The notes under the pieces are model-generated. The model was given only the letters and a program-made list of their open reading frames with translations, had not been told where the DNA came from and did not search any database. A stretch of DNA of 64,000 nt from Kitasatospora fiedleri (lineage in GTDB: Bacteria; Actinomycetota; Actinomycetes; Streptomycetales; Streptomycetaceae): the NCBI RefSeq assembly GCF_948472415.1, contig NZ_OX419519.1, forward strand, positions 930,001-994,000, given 5' to 3'. A program made the translations under genes and the position numbers. This document shows positions 9,170 through 21,068 of the stretch, one piece after another (the first letter of the stretch is position 1; every line of letters starts with the position of its first letter).

Positions 9170-9906
9170 CAGGCGCTTTCCAGGTGTGTCGTCGGGTCGT
9201 GGGCGGGCACGGGTGCCTTCGCGAGGTGCGGCTTGGCGTGGGGGTTGGGCACGGTGACGGTGGTGGCGCGGACGGTGCGCAGGCCGTGGCGGCGCCGGCG
9301 GACGTCGAAGCTGAGGGGCTGGTCGCGCAGCACGTCGCCGTCGCCGTCGGTGGTTTCGCTCAGGACGGTCAGGTCGACGTTCGCACGGTCGCGGTGGCGC
9401 TGCTGGTGCCAGGCGGAGGCCCGCCAGGGGAGGCGGGCCAGGACGGCTTCGAGGTCGCCGTCCTGATGGACGCTCAGCTCGTCGGGCAGGTCCAGGGGCC
9501 GGGCCGGCGGGCAGGAGCGGCGCCCCAGGTAGGGCAGGTAGACAGGGGTCCGGACGGCCCGGTGGAGGCGCTCGACGAGCGGGGCCGGGCCTTCGACGGC
9601 CGCGACGAAGACGGCGTCGGCCAGGTAGAAGCGCTCGGAGAGCGGCATCGACTCGCCGGTGTCGAAGTGGTGAGCGGTCTGGTAGTCGCGCAGCCGGGCG
9701 CCGGGCTGGTCGACGCGGACGCCGAAGCGCAGGGCGGCGAGTTCGGCGAGCGCGGTGTCGTCGCCGCGTTCGACGCCGAGCGCGGCGGCCAGGAGCCCGA
9801 TCACGCCGCTCTTGGTGGGGGCGTTCTCGGTGGTGCGCCGGGCGAAGCGGGAGGTGGCCCCCCACGACTGCAGGGGGCCGGCCAGTTGCAGGGCCAGCAC
9901 GCTCAT
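9169..9906 (-). CDS. cas5e: Cascade subunit Cas5e (CasD)
   Basis: 245-aa RAMP-family subunit that caps the crRNA 5' handle in type I-E Cascade. The N-terminus MSVLALQLAGPLQSWGATSR is the hallmark Cas5e motif, followed by TTENAPTKSGVIGLLAAALG and the family's RLRDYQTAHHF. The C-terminal third carries RDQPLSFDVRRRRHGLRTV. Its ATG overlaps the cas7 stop by 4 bp and its stop overlaps the cas6e start by 1 bp. Confidence 0.95.
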   Translation of the reverse strand: MSVLALQLAGPLQSWGATSRFARRTTENAPTKSGVIGLLAAALGVERGDDTALAELAALRFGVRVDQPGARLRDYQTAHHFDTGESMPLSERFYLADAVFVAAVEGPAPLVERLHRAVRTPVYLPYLGRRSCPPARPLDLPDELSVHQDGDLEAVLARLPWRASAWHQQRHRDRANVDLTVLSETTDGDGDVLRDQPLSFDVRRRRHGLRTVRATTVTVPNPHAKPHLAKAPVPAHDPTTHLESA

Positions 9907-11102
9907 CCGCGCCGCTCCAGGCGTGCGGCGACGGCGGCGCCGACGGCGGTCACCAGGCCGGAGAGCCGGGGGACTTCCTCGCCGAGGGAGGAGAGCTTGG
10001 CGGTGGCGGGCCCCACCCGCAGGACCCAGGTCCGGGTGCTGTCGTCGCCGTAGGCCCGCTCGATCTCGGGGGCGTAGTCGGCGAGGCGGGCGCAGGCGGG
10101 GGCCAGGTGGCCGCCGTCGACGTCGGGGGTGACGGGCTTCTCGAAGGCGCCGACGAAGCTGACGGGGCGTGAGGTGCGCAGGGTGACGAGGACGGCGTCG
10201 GGCAGGGTGTGGTTGCCGAAGGTGTTGATCTTGCCGGTGGGCAGGGAGGAGACGAACGCCTCCAGGAACGCCTCGACGGCGCGGCGCACCGGGGTGGCGG
10301 GCGGCTCGTTCTCGTCGAGGCCCCGGCCGAGGTTGCGCCCCAGCAGGTCGACGTCGAGGGCCGCGTACCGGTAGAGGGTGGCGGAGTTGAAGTCGACGGT
10401 GCCGATCATGCCCGCGCCCGGTTCGGCGTCGGTGTTGCGGTCGTCGACGGCGGTGAAGTAGTCGGACTCGGTCTCGCTGCGGTGCACGCCGAGGGCGTGG
10501 GCGACCTGGGCGGCGGCGTCGACGTTGATGTCGGTGGAGTCGGCGACCATCCGCCCGAACAGGGCGATGTCGACGGAGTGCCGGCCGTCGGCGATCTTCT
10601 TGGCGCGGGCCTTGGCGTCCTTGTCCTTGAAGAACGCCTTGATGTCGTCGGCGCCCTCGACGGCCAGGGCAGCGAGGTGGTCGAGCTGGCGGGAGCTGAG
10701 GAACATCAGGTAGGAGGACTCTGGGGCCGGGTCGTCGCCGCCGCTCTTCTTCGCCTGCTCGACCTTGCGCTTGGGCGGCTCGATCTTCGAGCCGGTCGCG
10801 GTCTGCAGCACCTCCGCCGCCAGCGCCAGCGCCCGGTCCTGACCGGTGCCCGGGGCCAGCGCGGTGATGCGCTCGGCGAGGAGTTCGGCGACCCGCTTGG
10901 TGCGCACCCCGAGCTCGGCCGGGTCGAGGATGGTGTCGAAGTAGCGGCGGGTGGCGCGCTTCCACGCCTGGCTGGAGACCCGGGCGCGGGTGGCGCCGCC
11001 GTACACCGCGGTCTTGGGCGCGCCCGTGTCGTCGCGGTTGAGGTTGCTCGGCGGGACGCTCTGCAGGGCGTGCACGTCGAGGATGGTGCGGCGGCTGGTC
11101 AC
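9903..11102 (-). CDS. cas7e: Cascade backbone subunit Cas7e (CasC)
   Basis: 399-aa RAMP protein; six copies form the crRNA-binding backbone of type I-E Cascade. The N-terminal signature ILDVHALQSVPPSNLNRDDT and GGATRARVSSQAWKRATR are typical of Cas7e. DIALFGRMVADSTDINVDAA and GKINTFGNHTLPDAVLVTLR follow. The GTG start at 11102 overlaps the cse2 stop (GTGA), and the stop overlaps the cas5e ATG. Confidence 0.95.
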   Translation of the reverse strand: MTSRRTILDVHALQSVPPSNLNRDDTGAPKTAVYGGATRARVSSQAWKRATRRYFDTILDPAELGVRTKRVAELLAERITALAPGTGQDRALALAAEVLQTATGSKIEPPKRKVEQAKKSGGDDPAPESSYLMFLSSRQLDHLAALAVEGADDIKAFFKDKDAKARAKKIADGRHSVDIALFGRMVADSTDINVDAAAQVAHALGVHRSETESDYFTAVDDRNTDAEPGAGMIGTVDFNSATLYRYAALDVDLLGRNLGRGLDENEPPATPVRRAVEAFLEAFVSSLPTGKINTFGNHTLPDAVLVTLRTSRPVSFVGAFEKPVTPDVDGGHLAPACARLADYAPEIERAYGDDSTRTWVLRVGPATAKLSSLGEEVPRLSGLVTAVGAAVAARLERRG

Positions 11103-11782
11103 TGGGCGCTGTCCTTGTTGTGGTCGGTGTCGGTGTCGGCGGTGCTGTCGGTGTCGGCGGCCTTGGTGCCCTCGGCCTGGTCGGCGGGCTTGGCGCGGTG
11201 GGCGTGCAGGGAGCGGCCCCAGGAGCGCCGGACGCTGTCCGGCCCCCACGGCCGCTGCTGCCACTGGTAGAGCTGCTCGGCGAGCAGGGCGTAGTCGAGG
11301 GCGATCTCCTCGCGGCGCAGCAGCAGGACGATCTCGCGCAGGCGGGTGGCCAGGACGGGCATCGTGGGTGCGGAGCCGGCCCGCACGAAGCGCTTGCGGG
11401 TCGGCTCGTCCAGGTCGCCGCCGGGCATCAGGCGGCGTACGGCGGTGCCGAGTTCGTCGCCGCCGGGTCGGTGCATGCGGGTGCCGCGGGACTGCTGGTG
11501 CAGGGCGTACAGGGTCGCGGCCGTGTACAGGGCGGTGTGCGCGGCGTCCTGTTGCAGCGCCGGATCGGCGTGGAGGGTGTCGCTGTCGAGCAGGCCCCAC
11601 AGGTCGGGGATCGTGGCGGTGTCCTTGCCGGCGCCGCGGCGCAGCCGGGCGAGGGCGGCGACGGCGTCGGGGCGGTCGTCCAGGTAGCCCTTCTGCAGGC
11701 GGCCGATCTCGCTGCCGGCGAGGGTGCCGACCGGGCCGAGCGCGCGGCGGCGCTGTGCGGGGGCCGGTGGGGCGGTGGTCAT
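11099..11782 (-). CDS. cse2: Cascade small subunit Cse2 (CasB)
   Basis: 227-aa helical small subunit (Cas11) that stabilises the non-target strand in the R-loop. The Cse2 pattern is visible: LQKGYLDDRPDAVAALARLR near residue 30, HTALYTAATLYALHQQSR mid-protein and RLREIVLLLRREEIALDYAL later. The C-terminus carries an Asp/Thr-rich tail (TDSTADTDTD), probably disordered. ATGA overlap with the cse1 stop at the start and GTGA overlap with cas7e at the end. Confidence 0.9.
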   Translation of the reverse strand: MTTAPPAPAQRRRALGPVGTLAGSEIGRLQKGYLDDRPDAVAALARLRRGAGKDTATIPDLWGLLDSDTLHADPALQQDAAHTALYTAATLYALHQQSRGTRMHRPGGDELGTAVRRLMPGGDLDEPTRKRFVRAGSAPTMPVLATRLREIVLLLRREEIALDYALLAEQLYQWQQRPWGPDSVRRSWGRSLHAHRAKPADQAEGTKAADTDSTADTDTDHNKDSAQ

Positions 11783-13521
11783 GCGGTCGCCCTTTCGGGG
11801 TCGGGGGCGGTGTCGGGGTCTGCGGGTACCGGGGCGTCGGAGGTATCGGTGGCGAGGGGTGCCGGGGGCCGTCTGTGGAATCGGGCTGCGGGGTGGTGGG
11901 GTGGGCCAGCGGCAGGGCGCGCTTGAGGCGGCTGCGGAACCACAGGTCGGCGGAGTCGGTGCTCAGCCAGGCCTCGCCCTGCTTGGTGACGACGATCCGC
12001 CCCTCCCACGCGGTGTCTCCGGCTTGGGCGATGAGGCCGTCGGCGAGGGTGGAGACGATCCGGCGGACCTGCTGCTGCCAGTCGGTGCGCAGTGCGGCCG
12101 GGTCGTCGCCGTCGCGGATGGCGGCCAGCCAGAGCCGGTAAGGGCCGTCGAGGGCTCCGAAGCCGGCGTCCCGTGCGCTCGCTCTGGGGGTCTCGGACTC
12201 GCTGCCTGCCGCCCGCGCGAGGTCGGAGGCCAGGTCGCCCAGGGCCCGGACGGCGAGATCCGCGTCGGTGGACGCGATCTTCGCGGTCTCGCCCAGCCGG
12301 GAGTCCCGCTCGCTCAGCACGACCAGCGCGAACGCCACCGCGTCGCCGGCGATCTCGTCGATGACCGACTGCTGGGTGCCGTACACGGCGCCGAAGGTCC
12401 GCAGCCGCATCCGGCGCCCCTTGGGCAGGATCTCGTCCGCTTCCAGCCGGGCCAGCCAGTGCACCAGCCCCGGCCTCAGTTCCGGCGCCGGGTCTGCGGC
12501 CGCGCCCTGGAGTGGGGCCGCGGAGGCGATCAGCGAGCCCAGACCGCGCCAGGCCGCCCGGGCCGGGTCCACCTCCCTGGGCAGGTACACCGACGACCGG
12601 CCGAGCTTCTTCTCCTGCGCCGGGCTGCGCCGCCAGCCGGTCATGGGCTCGGTGCCGAACCTGTTCCGCGGGACGAGGGGGTCGCCGTAGGTGAGGACGA
12701 CGCCGTGCACACTGTCGTGGTCGGCGTGCAGCCGAATGCGGCGGGACTGCCAGGTGTATAGGTCGCGCGGGCCGGTGGGACGCGAGGCCAGGTCGTCGGC
12801 CGCGCCGGGGCCGGCGGGCGGGCGCCGCCAGGCGGGGAGGTCGCCGTGGACGGTGCTCCAGTGGTCGGCGGCGATCAGGTTCAGCAGTAGCGTCTCGCGC
12901 AGGTCCGTGCCTTCGGCGAGCACCGCCCCGAGGTTGCCGGCCCAGGCCGGGCCCTGGGGGTAGGCCTTGCCCGCTCTGGCCCGCGGGTCGCCCTCCACGC
13001 CGGTCTTGATGCCCGAGGTGTCATAGGCCTGGGCGTGCACCACCCAGCGGGCGGCCTCCGCGAACGGGATGCGCTCGACGCCGGGGAATCGGGCGGTGAA
13101 GAACGGGTTGCCGTTGGGTACGTCCGCCACGATCCGGTTCAGCGGGAAGACCTCGTCCTTGCCGGTCCGCAGCTGCGCGCACTGGAAGAACGGCGTGCGC
13201 GGATGGAGGAGGTCGAAGCGGTCCCGGTGTTCCTCCAGGTAGGGCAGCACCGGGTGCAGCGCCTGCGGGTCCTCCCACAGGTCGGCCCATTCATCTGTGT
13301 CGCCCGGGCCGTCCAGGGCGTCGTGGGCGATGGCCAGCAGCAGGCGGGTGAGGGCGAATTCCTGAGTGGGGAGTTCGCAGGCCAGCCGCCTGATTCCTGC
13401 GGCCTGCTCGAATACTTCGCGCAGTGACAGTTCGCCCTCGCGGCCGTCGGCCAGCAGGACGGGAATCCACGCCTGCTCCGTCAGGTCGAACACCTTTGTC
13501 CCGTCCGGGAATTGCGTGCGG

Positions 13522-13535
<14 letters not shown>
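11779..13535 (-). CDS. cse1: Cascade large subunit Cse1 (Cas8e/CasA), one frameshift near the 3' end
   Basis: About 585 aa after correction. Recognises the PAM and recruits Cas3. The Cse1 N-terminus is clear (FDLTEQAWIPVLLADGREGE, SLREVFEQAAGIRRLACELP), then FFQCAQLRTGKDEVFPLNRI, and a helical C-terminal domain. The GTG at 13535 overlaps the end of cas3. The frame breaks in the CCCCC run (plus-strand GGGGG at about 11869-11873). Adding one base makes the reading end APLATDTSDAPVPAD...ERATA with a stop overlapping the cse2 ATG (ATGA), exactly as elsewhere in this operon. Without correction the frame runs on through cse2. A sequencing deletion is therefore likely. Confidence 0.9.
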
Positions 13536-16397
<2,862 letters not shown>

Positions 16398-16880
16398 CCA
16401 CCCACCCCTTCCATCCCTACAGCTCCGGCGGACAACCGGAGATGACGGGCGATCATATGGACCACCGACGACCGCACCCCCTCCCAGGACGAAATCCCGA
16501 CGACCTACGAACAGCCGGTGCAACGCCACCACCGCGTGCATGCCCCACCGCGAAGACGTCCCAGCCCAAGAGCACGCATCAGGCAGGCTGCCCCGGAGCT
16601 GCGAGAAAGGCCGTACGGCGGACATCGGGGGACACACTGCCGCTGTCAGCGCAGAGGATGAACACACCTGGACCCACGGCCTACAAATCCCCGAACACTT
16701 GGACCAGCCAATGGCCGAGATCCGCGCCCGGTGTCGTACCGCTGTGGGAGCATCCAGCCCCGCTCTACCGGTCCTTGAAACCTCCACAGCACCAGCAAGC
16801 AGACGGCGAGCCGCAGCAGCGGGACGCCACCCTCAACCGCCGACCGAAGAACCAAACAGCCGCAGCTTCCGCCCGTGCCT
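16398..16880. other. Intergenic region between cas3 and leader B
   Basis: No gene is seen. It must carry the cas operon promoter (minus strand). Near 16725-16797 lies the B copy of the ~70-bp element that precedes each array unit (ends CCTTGAAACCTCCACAGCAC). No clear -10/-35 pair could be chosen by eye. Confidence 0.5.
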
Positions 16881-16993
16881 TGAAGACTCTGCCCAGCCAT
16901 GCGAAAGCAAGTGACGCAATGTCACTTATGTCCGAATCTCGACAAGTAGCAAATTTCTGGGGCCCTGACGCATAACACTGCAGGTCAACAAGA
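16881..16993 (+). promoter_or_regulatory. Leader of array B
   Basis: About 110 bp, AT-richer than its surroundings, directly before the first repeat of array B. It shares with leaders C and D the order GAAGA...CCAGCC, GAAAG, TGTC-CTTATGTCCGAATC, AGTAGCAAAT, GCATAACACTGCAGG, TCAACAAG. Transcription is expected towards the array, opposite to the cas operon. Confidence 0.8.
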
Positions 16994-18162
16994 CTGCTCC
17001 CCGCGCCCGCGGGGATGGTCCCGGCGTCACCGGCGCGTCCACCGGCAAACCGTCCTGCTCCCCGCGCCTGCGGGGATGGTCCCGGTACTGCGGAAGCGGT
17101 CGTTTGAGCGACTGTCTGCTCCCCGCGCCTGCGGGGATGGTCCCCTCGCCGACCAGCAGCAGAAGGGCTGACCACCACTGCTCCCCGCGCCTGCGGGGAT
17201 GGTCCCCCGCCTGGGGCGTAGTGCCCGCGCCTCCGCCCCTGCTCCCCGCGCCTGCGGGGATGGTCCCGCCACCCCAACCCGCCTGCTGTCGGGGTTTGCT
17301 GCTCCCCGCGCCTGCGGGGATGGTCCCTCCTGCGCCTCCATGAAAACGCTGGCCAACTCCTGCTCCCCGCGCCCGCGGGGATGGTCCCGCCCCGGCCACC
17401 GAACTGGTGGAGGCCAAGACCTGCTCCCCGCGCCCGCGGGGATGGTCCCTCGCCGCCCTCCAGCTCGTCGGCGACGTCACGCTGCTCCCCGCGCCCGCGG
17501 GGATGGTCCCGCAACCGGGTGTGCAAGCAGCTTCGCTTGCACCTGCTCCCCGCGCCCGCGGGGATGGTCCCGACATGCCCTTGCCCGACCAGGTGAGCAG
17601 CTCCTGCTCCCCGCGCCCGCGGGGATGGTCCCTGCTGGACGAGGGCCCGGAAGCCGGGGGCAACCTGCTCCCCGCGCCCGCGGGGATGGTCCCCGCGTCC
17701 GGGTGGAGTACCTGAACGACTTCGGCTGCTCCCCGCGCCCGCGGGGATGGTCCCAGGAGGAGTGCGGCGATACCGAGGACGACCAGCTGCTCCCCGCGCC
17801 CGCGGGGATGGTCCCGTTCCATGCCGCCGCGCTGCTCCTGGCCGAACCTGCTCCCCGCGCCCGCGGGGATGGTCCCAGCTCTTGCATCTGCGGCCCGCCG
17901 ACCCGTTCCTGCTCCCCGGCCGCACGGGGATGGCCCCCACGCCTGGTTGATGACGTTCTCGTCGCGGCCCTACTCCCCGCGCCCGCGAAGGTGGCGCCGC
18001 GGTTATGAGCGCTGGTGGCGGCACGATCCCCTGCTCCTCGCGTCCGTGGGGATGGCCCCCCGCACATCAACGACCCGGTCGGCTGGCTCCTCCGCTCCCC
18101 GCGGCCGCGGCCCCCGTCCCGCCGAGTCCCGCCCTGCTCCCCGCGCCCTCGGGGAAGGCACT
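16994..18162 (+). CRISPR. CRISPR array B (about 20 repeats)
   Basis: 29-bp repeats with ~61-bp period start at 16994, 17055, 17116, 17178, 17239, 17299, 17360, 17421, 17482, 17543, 17604, 17665, 17726, 17787 and 17848. Increasingly degenerate copies follow at 17909, 17970, 18031, about 18092 and 18134. The repeat is CTGCTCCCCGC, a 4-nt loop, then GCGGGGATGGTCCC. The loop is GCCC in the first and in repeats 7-15 but GCCT in repeats 2-6. Decay at the leader-distal end is normal for the oldest part of an array. Most spacers are 32 bp (31 and 33 also occur). Confidence 0.97.
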
Positions 18163-18168
18163 ACAAGT

Positions 18169-18738
18169 TCAGATTGTGTAGCGGATCAGGTTCGTTGTGG
18201 TGAGGCCGAAGTCGAAGGGAGGCGGGATCGGGACGGTGTCGCCGAACTTTCCGGTCCACTGCTGACGGTACGACCCGTTTGACGGCTCGGAGAACAGGAC
18301 AACCGTGCCCTCGCGAGGATCGACCATCAAGTAGAGAGGGATGCCCATCAGTGGGTAGTCGCGGACTTTGCCGACCAGGTCGTTCTCGGGGTTCGACACG
18401 GAGACGATCTCTACGGCGATCTCGGCGAGTTCCGCCGGAACCTCGTTCCCACCAAGCTCTACTACTGACACCGGGATGTACGTCAGGTCCGGGTTGCGGA
18501 GCTTGCCGACGTTCGGCGAGGCCAGATCCGTGTTCTCGCTGGGCATCAGCTCCGCCGGCCGGTGAGCGTCGAACTGCTCCCGCACGATGAGCAGGTTCCG
18601 CTGATGGATCACCGACGGCCCGGCCATCATGATGATCTCATCACCCGACACCTCGACCTTCCACCCAGCAGGAGGTGTCAAACTCTGCGCGAACTCCAAC
18701 AACTGCGCGTGGCGTTCAGGAACACGGAACTCAGCCAT
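18169..18738 (-). CDS. Uma2-family (DUF820) PD-(D/E)XK endonuclease-like protein
   Basis: 189-aa putative restriction-endonuclease-fold protein. The family core is visible: the N-terminal LTPPAGWKVEVSGDEIIMM, HQRNLLIVREQF, then NPDLTYIPVSVVE, ELAEIAVEIVSVSNPENDLVGKVRDYPLMGIPLYLMVDPREG. This supplies the catalytic-type Asp, Glu and Lys in that order. The ATG at 18738 follows GGGAGG. It is antisense to the arrays and starts at a distance from array remnant B'. The family's role is unresolved. Such genes are abundant in Streptomyces and cyanobacteria and often mobile. No link to CRISPR function is shown beyond position. Confidence 0.85.
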   Translation of the reverse strand: MAEFRVPERHAQLLEFAQSLTPPAGWKVEVSGDEIIMMAGPSVIHQRNLLIVREQFDAHRPAELMPSENTDLASPNVGKLRNPDLTYIPVSVVELGGNEVPAELAEIAVEIVSVSNPENDLVGKVRDYPLMGIPLYLMVDPREGTVVLFSEPSNGSYRQQWTGKFGDTVPIPPPFDFGLTTTNLIRYTI

Positions 18739-18806
18739 ACCGCCATCCTCCCACCCCGAACTCAGGCCAACACCCACACTCCGCACTCCACCAGCACGCC
18801 CTCAAT

Positions 18807-19019
18807 CTGCTCCCCGCCGCCCGCGGGGATGGTCCCATGGGGGTCATGAAGATCGCGGAGCGTGCCTGGCTACTCCCCGCACCTGCGGGGATGGCTTTCC
18901 GGCACGACGTCACCCGCGAGACACAACCAGCTGCTCCCCGCGCCCGCGGGATGGTCCTCGGTGGCCGCCGGGTGCTACGCCCAGGACGGGCTGCTTCCCA
19001 AGCCGGCGGGGTTGAGGTG
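18807..19019 (+). CRISPR. Leaderless, decayed repeat cluster B' (4 repeats)
   Basis: Repeat-like units at 18807, 18870, 18931 and 18991. The first has a 1-bp insertion, the third lacks a base and the fourth is strongly degenerate (CTGCTTCCCAAGCCGGCGGG). There is no leader in front; the Uma2-like gene lies between it and the tail of array B. Possibly the old end of array B cut off by the gene, or the remnant of another unit. Confidence 0.75.
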
Positions 19020-19085
19020 TCGGAGAGCCGTGGGAGTATGCGCCCGCGCCACCTTGCTCCTTGACACCTCCACAGCACCACCGAC
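19015..19085 (+). repeat. Array-upstream element, copy C (others near 16725, 20592 and 21713)
   Basis: About 70 bp, ending in GCTCCTTGACACCTCCACAG and CACCACCG. Similar copies lie upstream of array B (16725-16797), cluster E (20592-20655) and array D (21713-21783). Each starts with GTGTCGGAG-like sequence and contains GG(G/A)A(G/A)-ATGC. It marks the left boundary of each leader-array unit, 75-180 bp before the leader proper. Confidence 0.65.
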
Positions 19086-19156
19086 GTCGGAAAACCGTAG
19101 CGCTGGCACCACACCCTCCACCACCAATTACAGGGCCCCGAGCTCCACCCACATCT

Positions 19157-19269
19157 CGAAGACCCAACCCAGCCAGAGGAAAGAAGGTGACGCCATGTCG
19201 CTTATGTCCGAATCTCGGAAAGTAGCAAATTCCTGAATCTCCGGCGCATAACACTGCAGGTCAACAAGG
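19157..19269 (+). promoter_or_regulatory. Leader of array C
   Basis: Close relative of leader B: GAAGACCCAACCCAGCCAGA, then CGCTTATGTCCGAATCTCGG, AAAGTAGCAAATTCC and GCATAACACTGCAGGTCAAC, directly abutting the first repeat of array C at 19270. Confidence 0.8.
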
Positions 19270-19784
19270 CTGCTCCCCGCCCGCGCGGGGATGGCCCCCC
19301 CGCCGATGACCCGCTGACGGTCCTCTTCGACTGCTCCCCGCCCGCGCGGGGATGGTCCCTCCAGTCCTTCGTAGACGAGTTCTGTCCGGGCCTGCTCCCC
19401 GCTCGCGCGGGGATGGTCCCGCTGGCGTCGATCTCCTCGGGGCTGTCGCCGCCTGCTCCCCGCCCGCGCGGGATGGTCCCTCCCCGCCATACTTTGGGTG
19501 CTCGAACCAGCGCTGCTCCCCGCCCGCGCGGGGATGGTCCCGCCGCGCAGAGCACGGTCCAGTTCGTGCTGCGCTGCTCCCCGCCCGCGCGGGAATGGTC
19601 CCGAAGCCATCATCCGGCTCGGGCCGCCGCCGATCCTGCTCCCCGCTCGCGCGGGATGGTCCCAACTCGGAGGCGAGCGTGCTCTTACCGGTCTGCTGCT
19701 CCCCGCCCGCGCGGGGATGGTCCCGCGCAAGGAGGTTGGCACCCGTCTCGACGTCGCTGCTCCCGCGTCCGTAGGGATGGTCCC
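19270..19784 (+). CRISPR. CRISPR array C (9 repeats)
   Basis: Repeats start at 19270, 19331, 19392, 19453, 19513, 19574, 19636, 19696 and 19757. They use the variant CTGCTCCCCGC, loop CCGC (or TCGC), GCGGGGATGGTCCC. Only the 4-nt loop differs from array B; both stem strands and the flanks are unchanged. Several copies lack one G of the GGGG run, the same kind of error seen across the window. The last repeat is degenerate. Confidence 0.96.
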
Positions 19785-19818
19785 TGATCCCGGTGTATCG
19801 GAGGGCATGGGGGAGCGA

Positions 19819-20079
19819 TCAGAGGGCTGGTGGCGGTGTGATTTGGCAGAGGACGACGAGCTCGAGGCGTGGGACTACGTAGTAGGCGAGGAGGCCGCCT
19901 GCGACGTCGAGGTAGTGCATCGGTTCGCCGCTGCCCTGGTAGGTGGTCCCGTCCAGGTAGAGGGCTTCGGCGGCCCGGACGAGCTCGGCGGCCCTCTGCT
20001 CGACAGCAGCGAGAAAGTCGGCCGGCGCTCCGGCAGTGACGTGCTGCTTGCTGGGCAGGTACTCCCAGCTCCAGGTCAT
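19819..20079 (-). CDS. Small protein paired with DUF6247; possible toxin
   Basis: 86-aa protein beginning MTWSWEYLPSKQHVTAGAPA, with a helical middle (FLAAVEQRAAELVRAAEAL) and a hydrophobic strand-like end (GGLLAYYVVPRLELVVLCQI). The ATG at 20079 overlaps the stop of the DUF6247 gene by 4 bp (ATGA), so the two are co-translated. The layout (small first gene, overlapping small second gene with RelE-like strand pattern) resembles a type II toxin-antitoxin pair. No catalytic residues could be identified, so that is inference. It lies antisense between array C and cluster E. Confidence 0.6.
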   Translation of the reverse strand: MTWSWEYLPSKQHVTAGAPADFLAAVEQRAAELVRAAEALYLDGTTYQGSGEPMHYLDVAGGLLAYYVVPRLELVVLCQITPPPAL

Positions 20080-20426
20080 CCGTTCACCGCGGCGTAGGCG
20101 GCGCGGTAGATCTCGGCGACGGCGGTGGCGTGCTCTCTGCACTCCTGCACGGTGCCGGCGTGGTTGGCCAGGTAGTTCGCCCGGTGGTAGGCCCGGGCGG
20201 TGGCCGGGTGCCGTTCGATCTCCACCACGGCGGCCCAGTACGCAACGAACGCCCGGATCGGCTGGACGCTACCGCTGGTGATGGCCTCGGCCATGGCCTT
20301 CGTCTGCCCGTCGACCATCTCGGGGAGGCGGTCCGCGGCAACGACGGCCAGGGCGGCTTTGAGCGCGGCCGGGTTCTGCTCGGGCCGGGGGATCAGCTCG
20401 ACTCCGTCATGCACGGGCTGACTCAT
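20076..20426 (-). CDS. DUF6247 family protein
   Basis: 116-aa helical protein. The opening RPEQNPAALKAALAVVAADRLPE followed by a long helix is the pattern of the actinomycete DUF6247 family, which commonly precedes a small toxin-like gene and may act as the antitoxin. The middle part (IRAFVAYWAAVVEIERHPAT) and the end (ATAVAEIYRAAYAAVNG) are also helical. First gene of a two-gene operon with the 86-aa protein. Family recognition is by sequence pattern only. Confidence 0.65.
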   Translation of the reverse strand: MSQPVHDGVELIPRPEQNPAALKAALAVVAADRLPEMVDGQTKAMAEAITSGSVQPIRAFVAYWAAVVEIERHPATARAYHRANYLANHAGTVQECREHATAVAEIYRAAYAAVNG

Positions 20427-20664
20427 AGCGGCACTCCCTCTCTCCTCTGCTGCGAGGCTACTCGCTCCGTAAGGCGCACTTCACTCACCCGTAGAAATCA
20501 GCCGTCCTCCGCTCCCACCACCTTCGCATCCGCAGGAACAACGCTTGGGCACAACACCAGCAAGGGGCGCACACCGGGCGGCCACGTGCGGTGTCGGAGT
20601 GCCATGGGAACATGCCCGAACAACCGCGCTCCTTGACGCCTCCACAACACCATCCACACGGCTC

Positions 20665-20995
20665 CTGCTCCCAACGCATGCGGGAATGGCCCCAAGCCCC
20701 GGGGGACCGTCCTGATCCCCAACTGCTCCTCGCTCCTGCGGGGATGGACCCTAGGCGGACGGTCTGCGACGCTCCCAGCCCGGCTGTTCCCCGCGCCCGG
20801 GGGGGATGGCCCCTGTGCGATCTGGCCGACGAGCTGGATCAGGTGCTGCTCCCCGCACTCGCGGGATGGCCCCGTGTACCGGCAATGGAAGCCGGCCGAC
20901 GAGGCCTGCTCCCCACGTCTGCGGGGATGGTCCCATCTTCTGCTCGTACTCGGCGAGGACGGGCACCTGCTCCCCGCCCGCGCGGGGATGGCCCT
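20665..20995 (+). CRISPR. Leaderless, decayed repeat cluster E (6 repeats)
   Basis: Degenerate I-E repeats at 20665, 20723, 20784, 20846, 20906 and 20967 with 58-62 bp spacing. Stem mismatches and loop changes differ in every copy. The ~70-bp array-upstream element ends about 10 bp before the first repeat, but the leader that follows it elsewhere is missing. This suggests loss of leader and newest repeats by deletion. Probably silent and unable to gain spacers. Confidence 0.85.
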
Positions 20996-21068
20996 CTGTG
21001 CGCCGAGCCGCGGGTGCTCCGCCTGTCCCGTGCCGGCCCCTGAGCGGGGCGCCGACCTCCGGCCGTCG

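Noticed and set aside
16990..18150. Long open frames across array B with repeated LLPAPAGMVP or PSPRARGA
   Set aside because: They are translations of the CRISPR repeats; the 61-bp period and lack of a start signal show they are not proteins.
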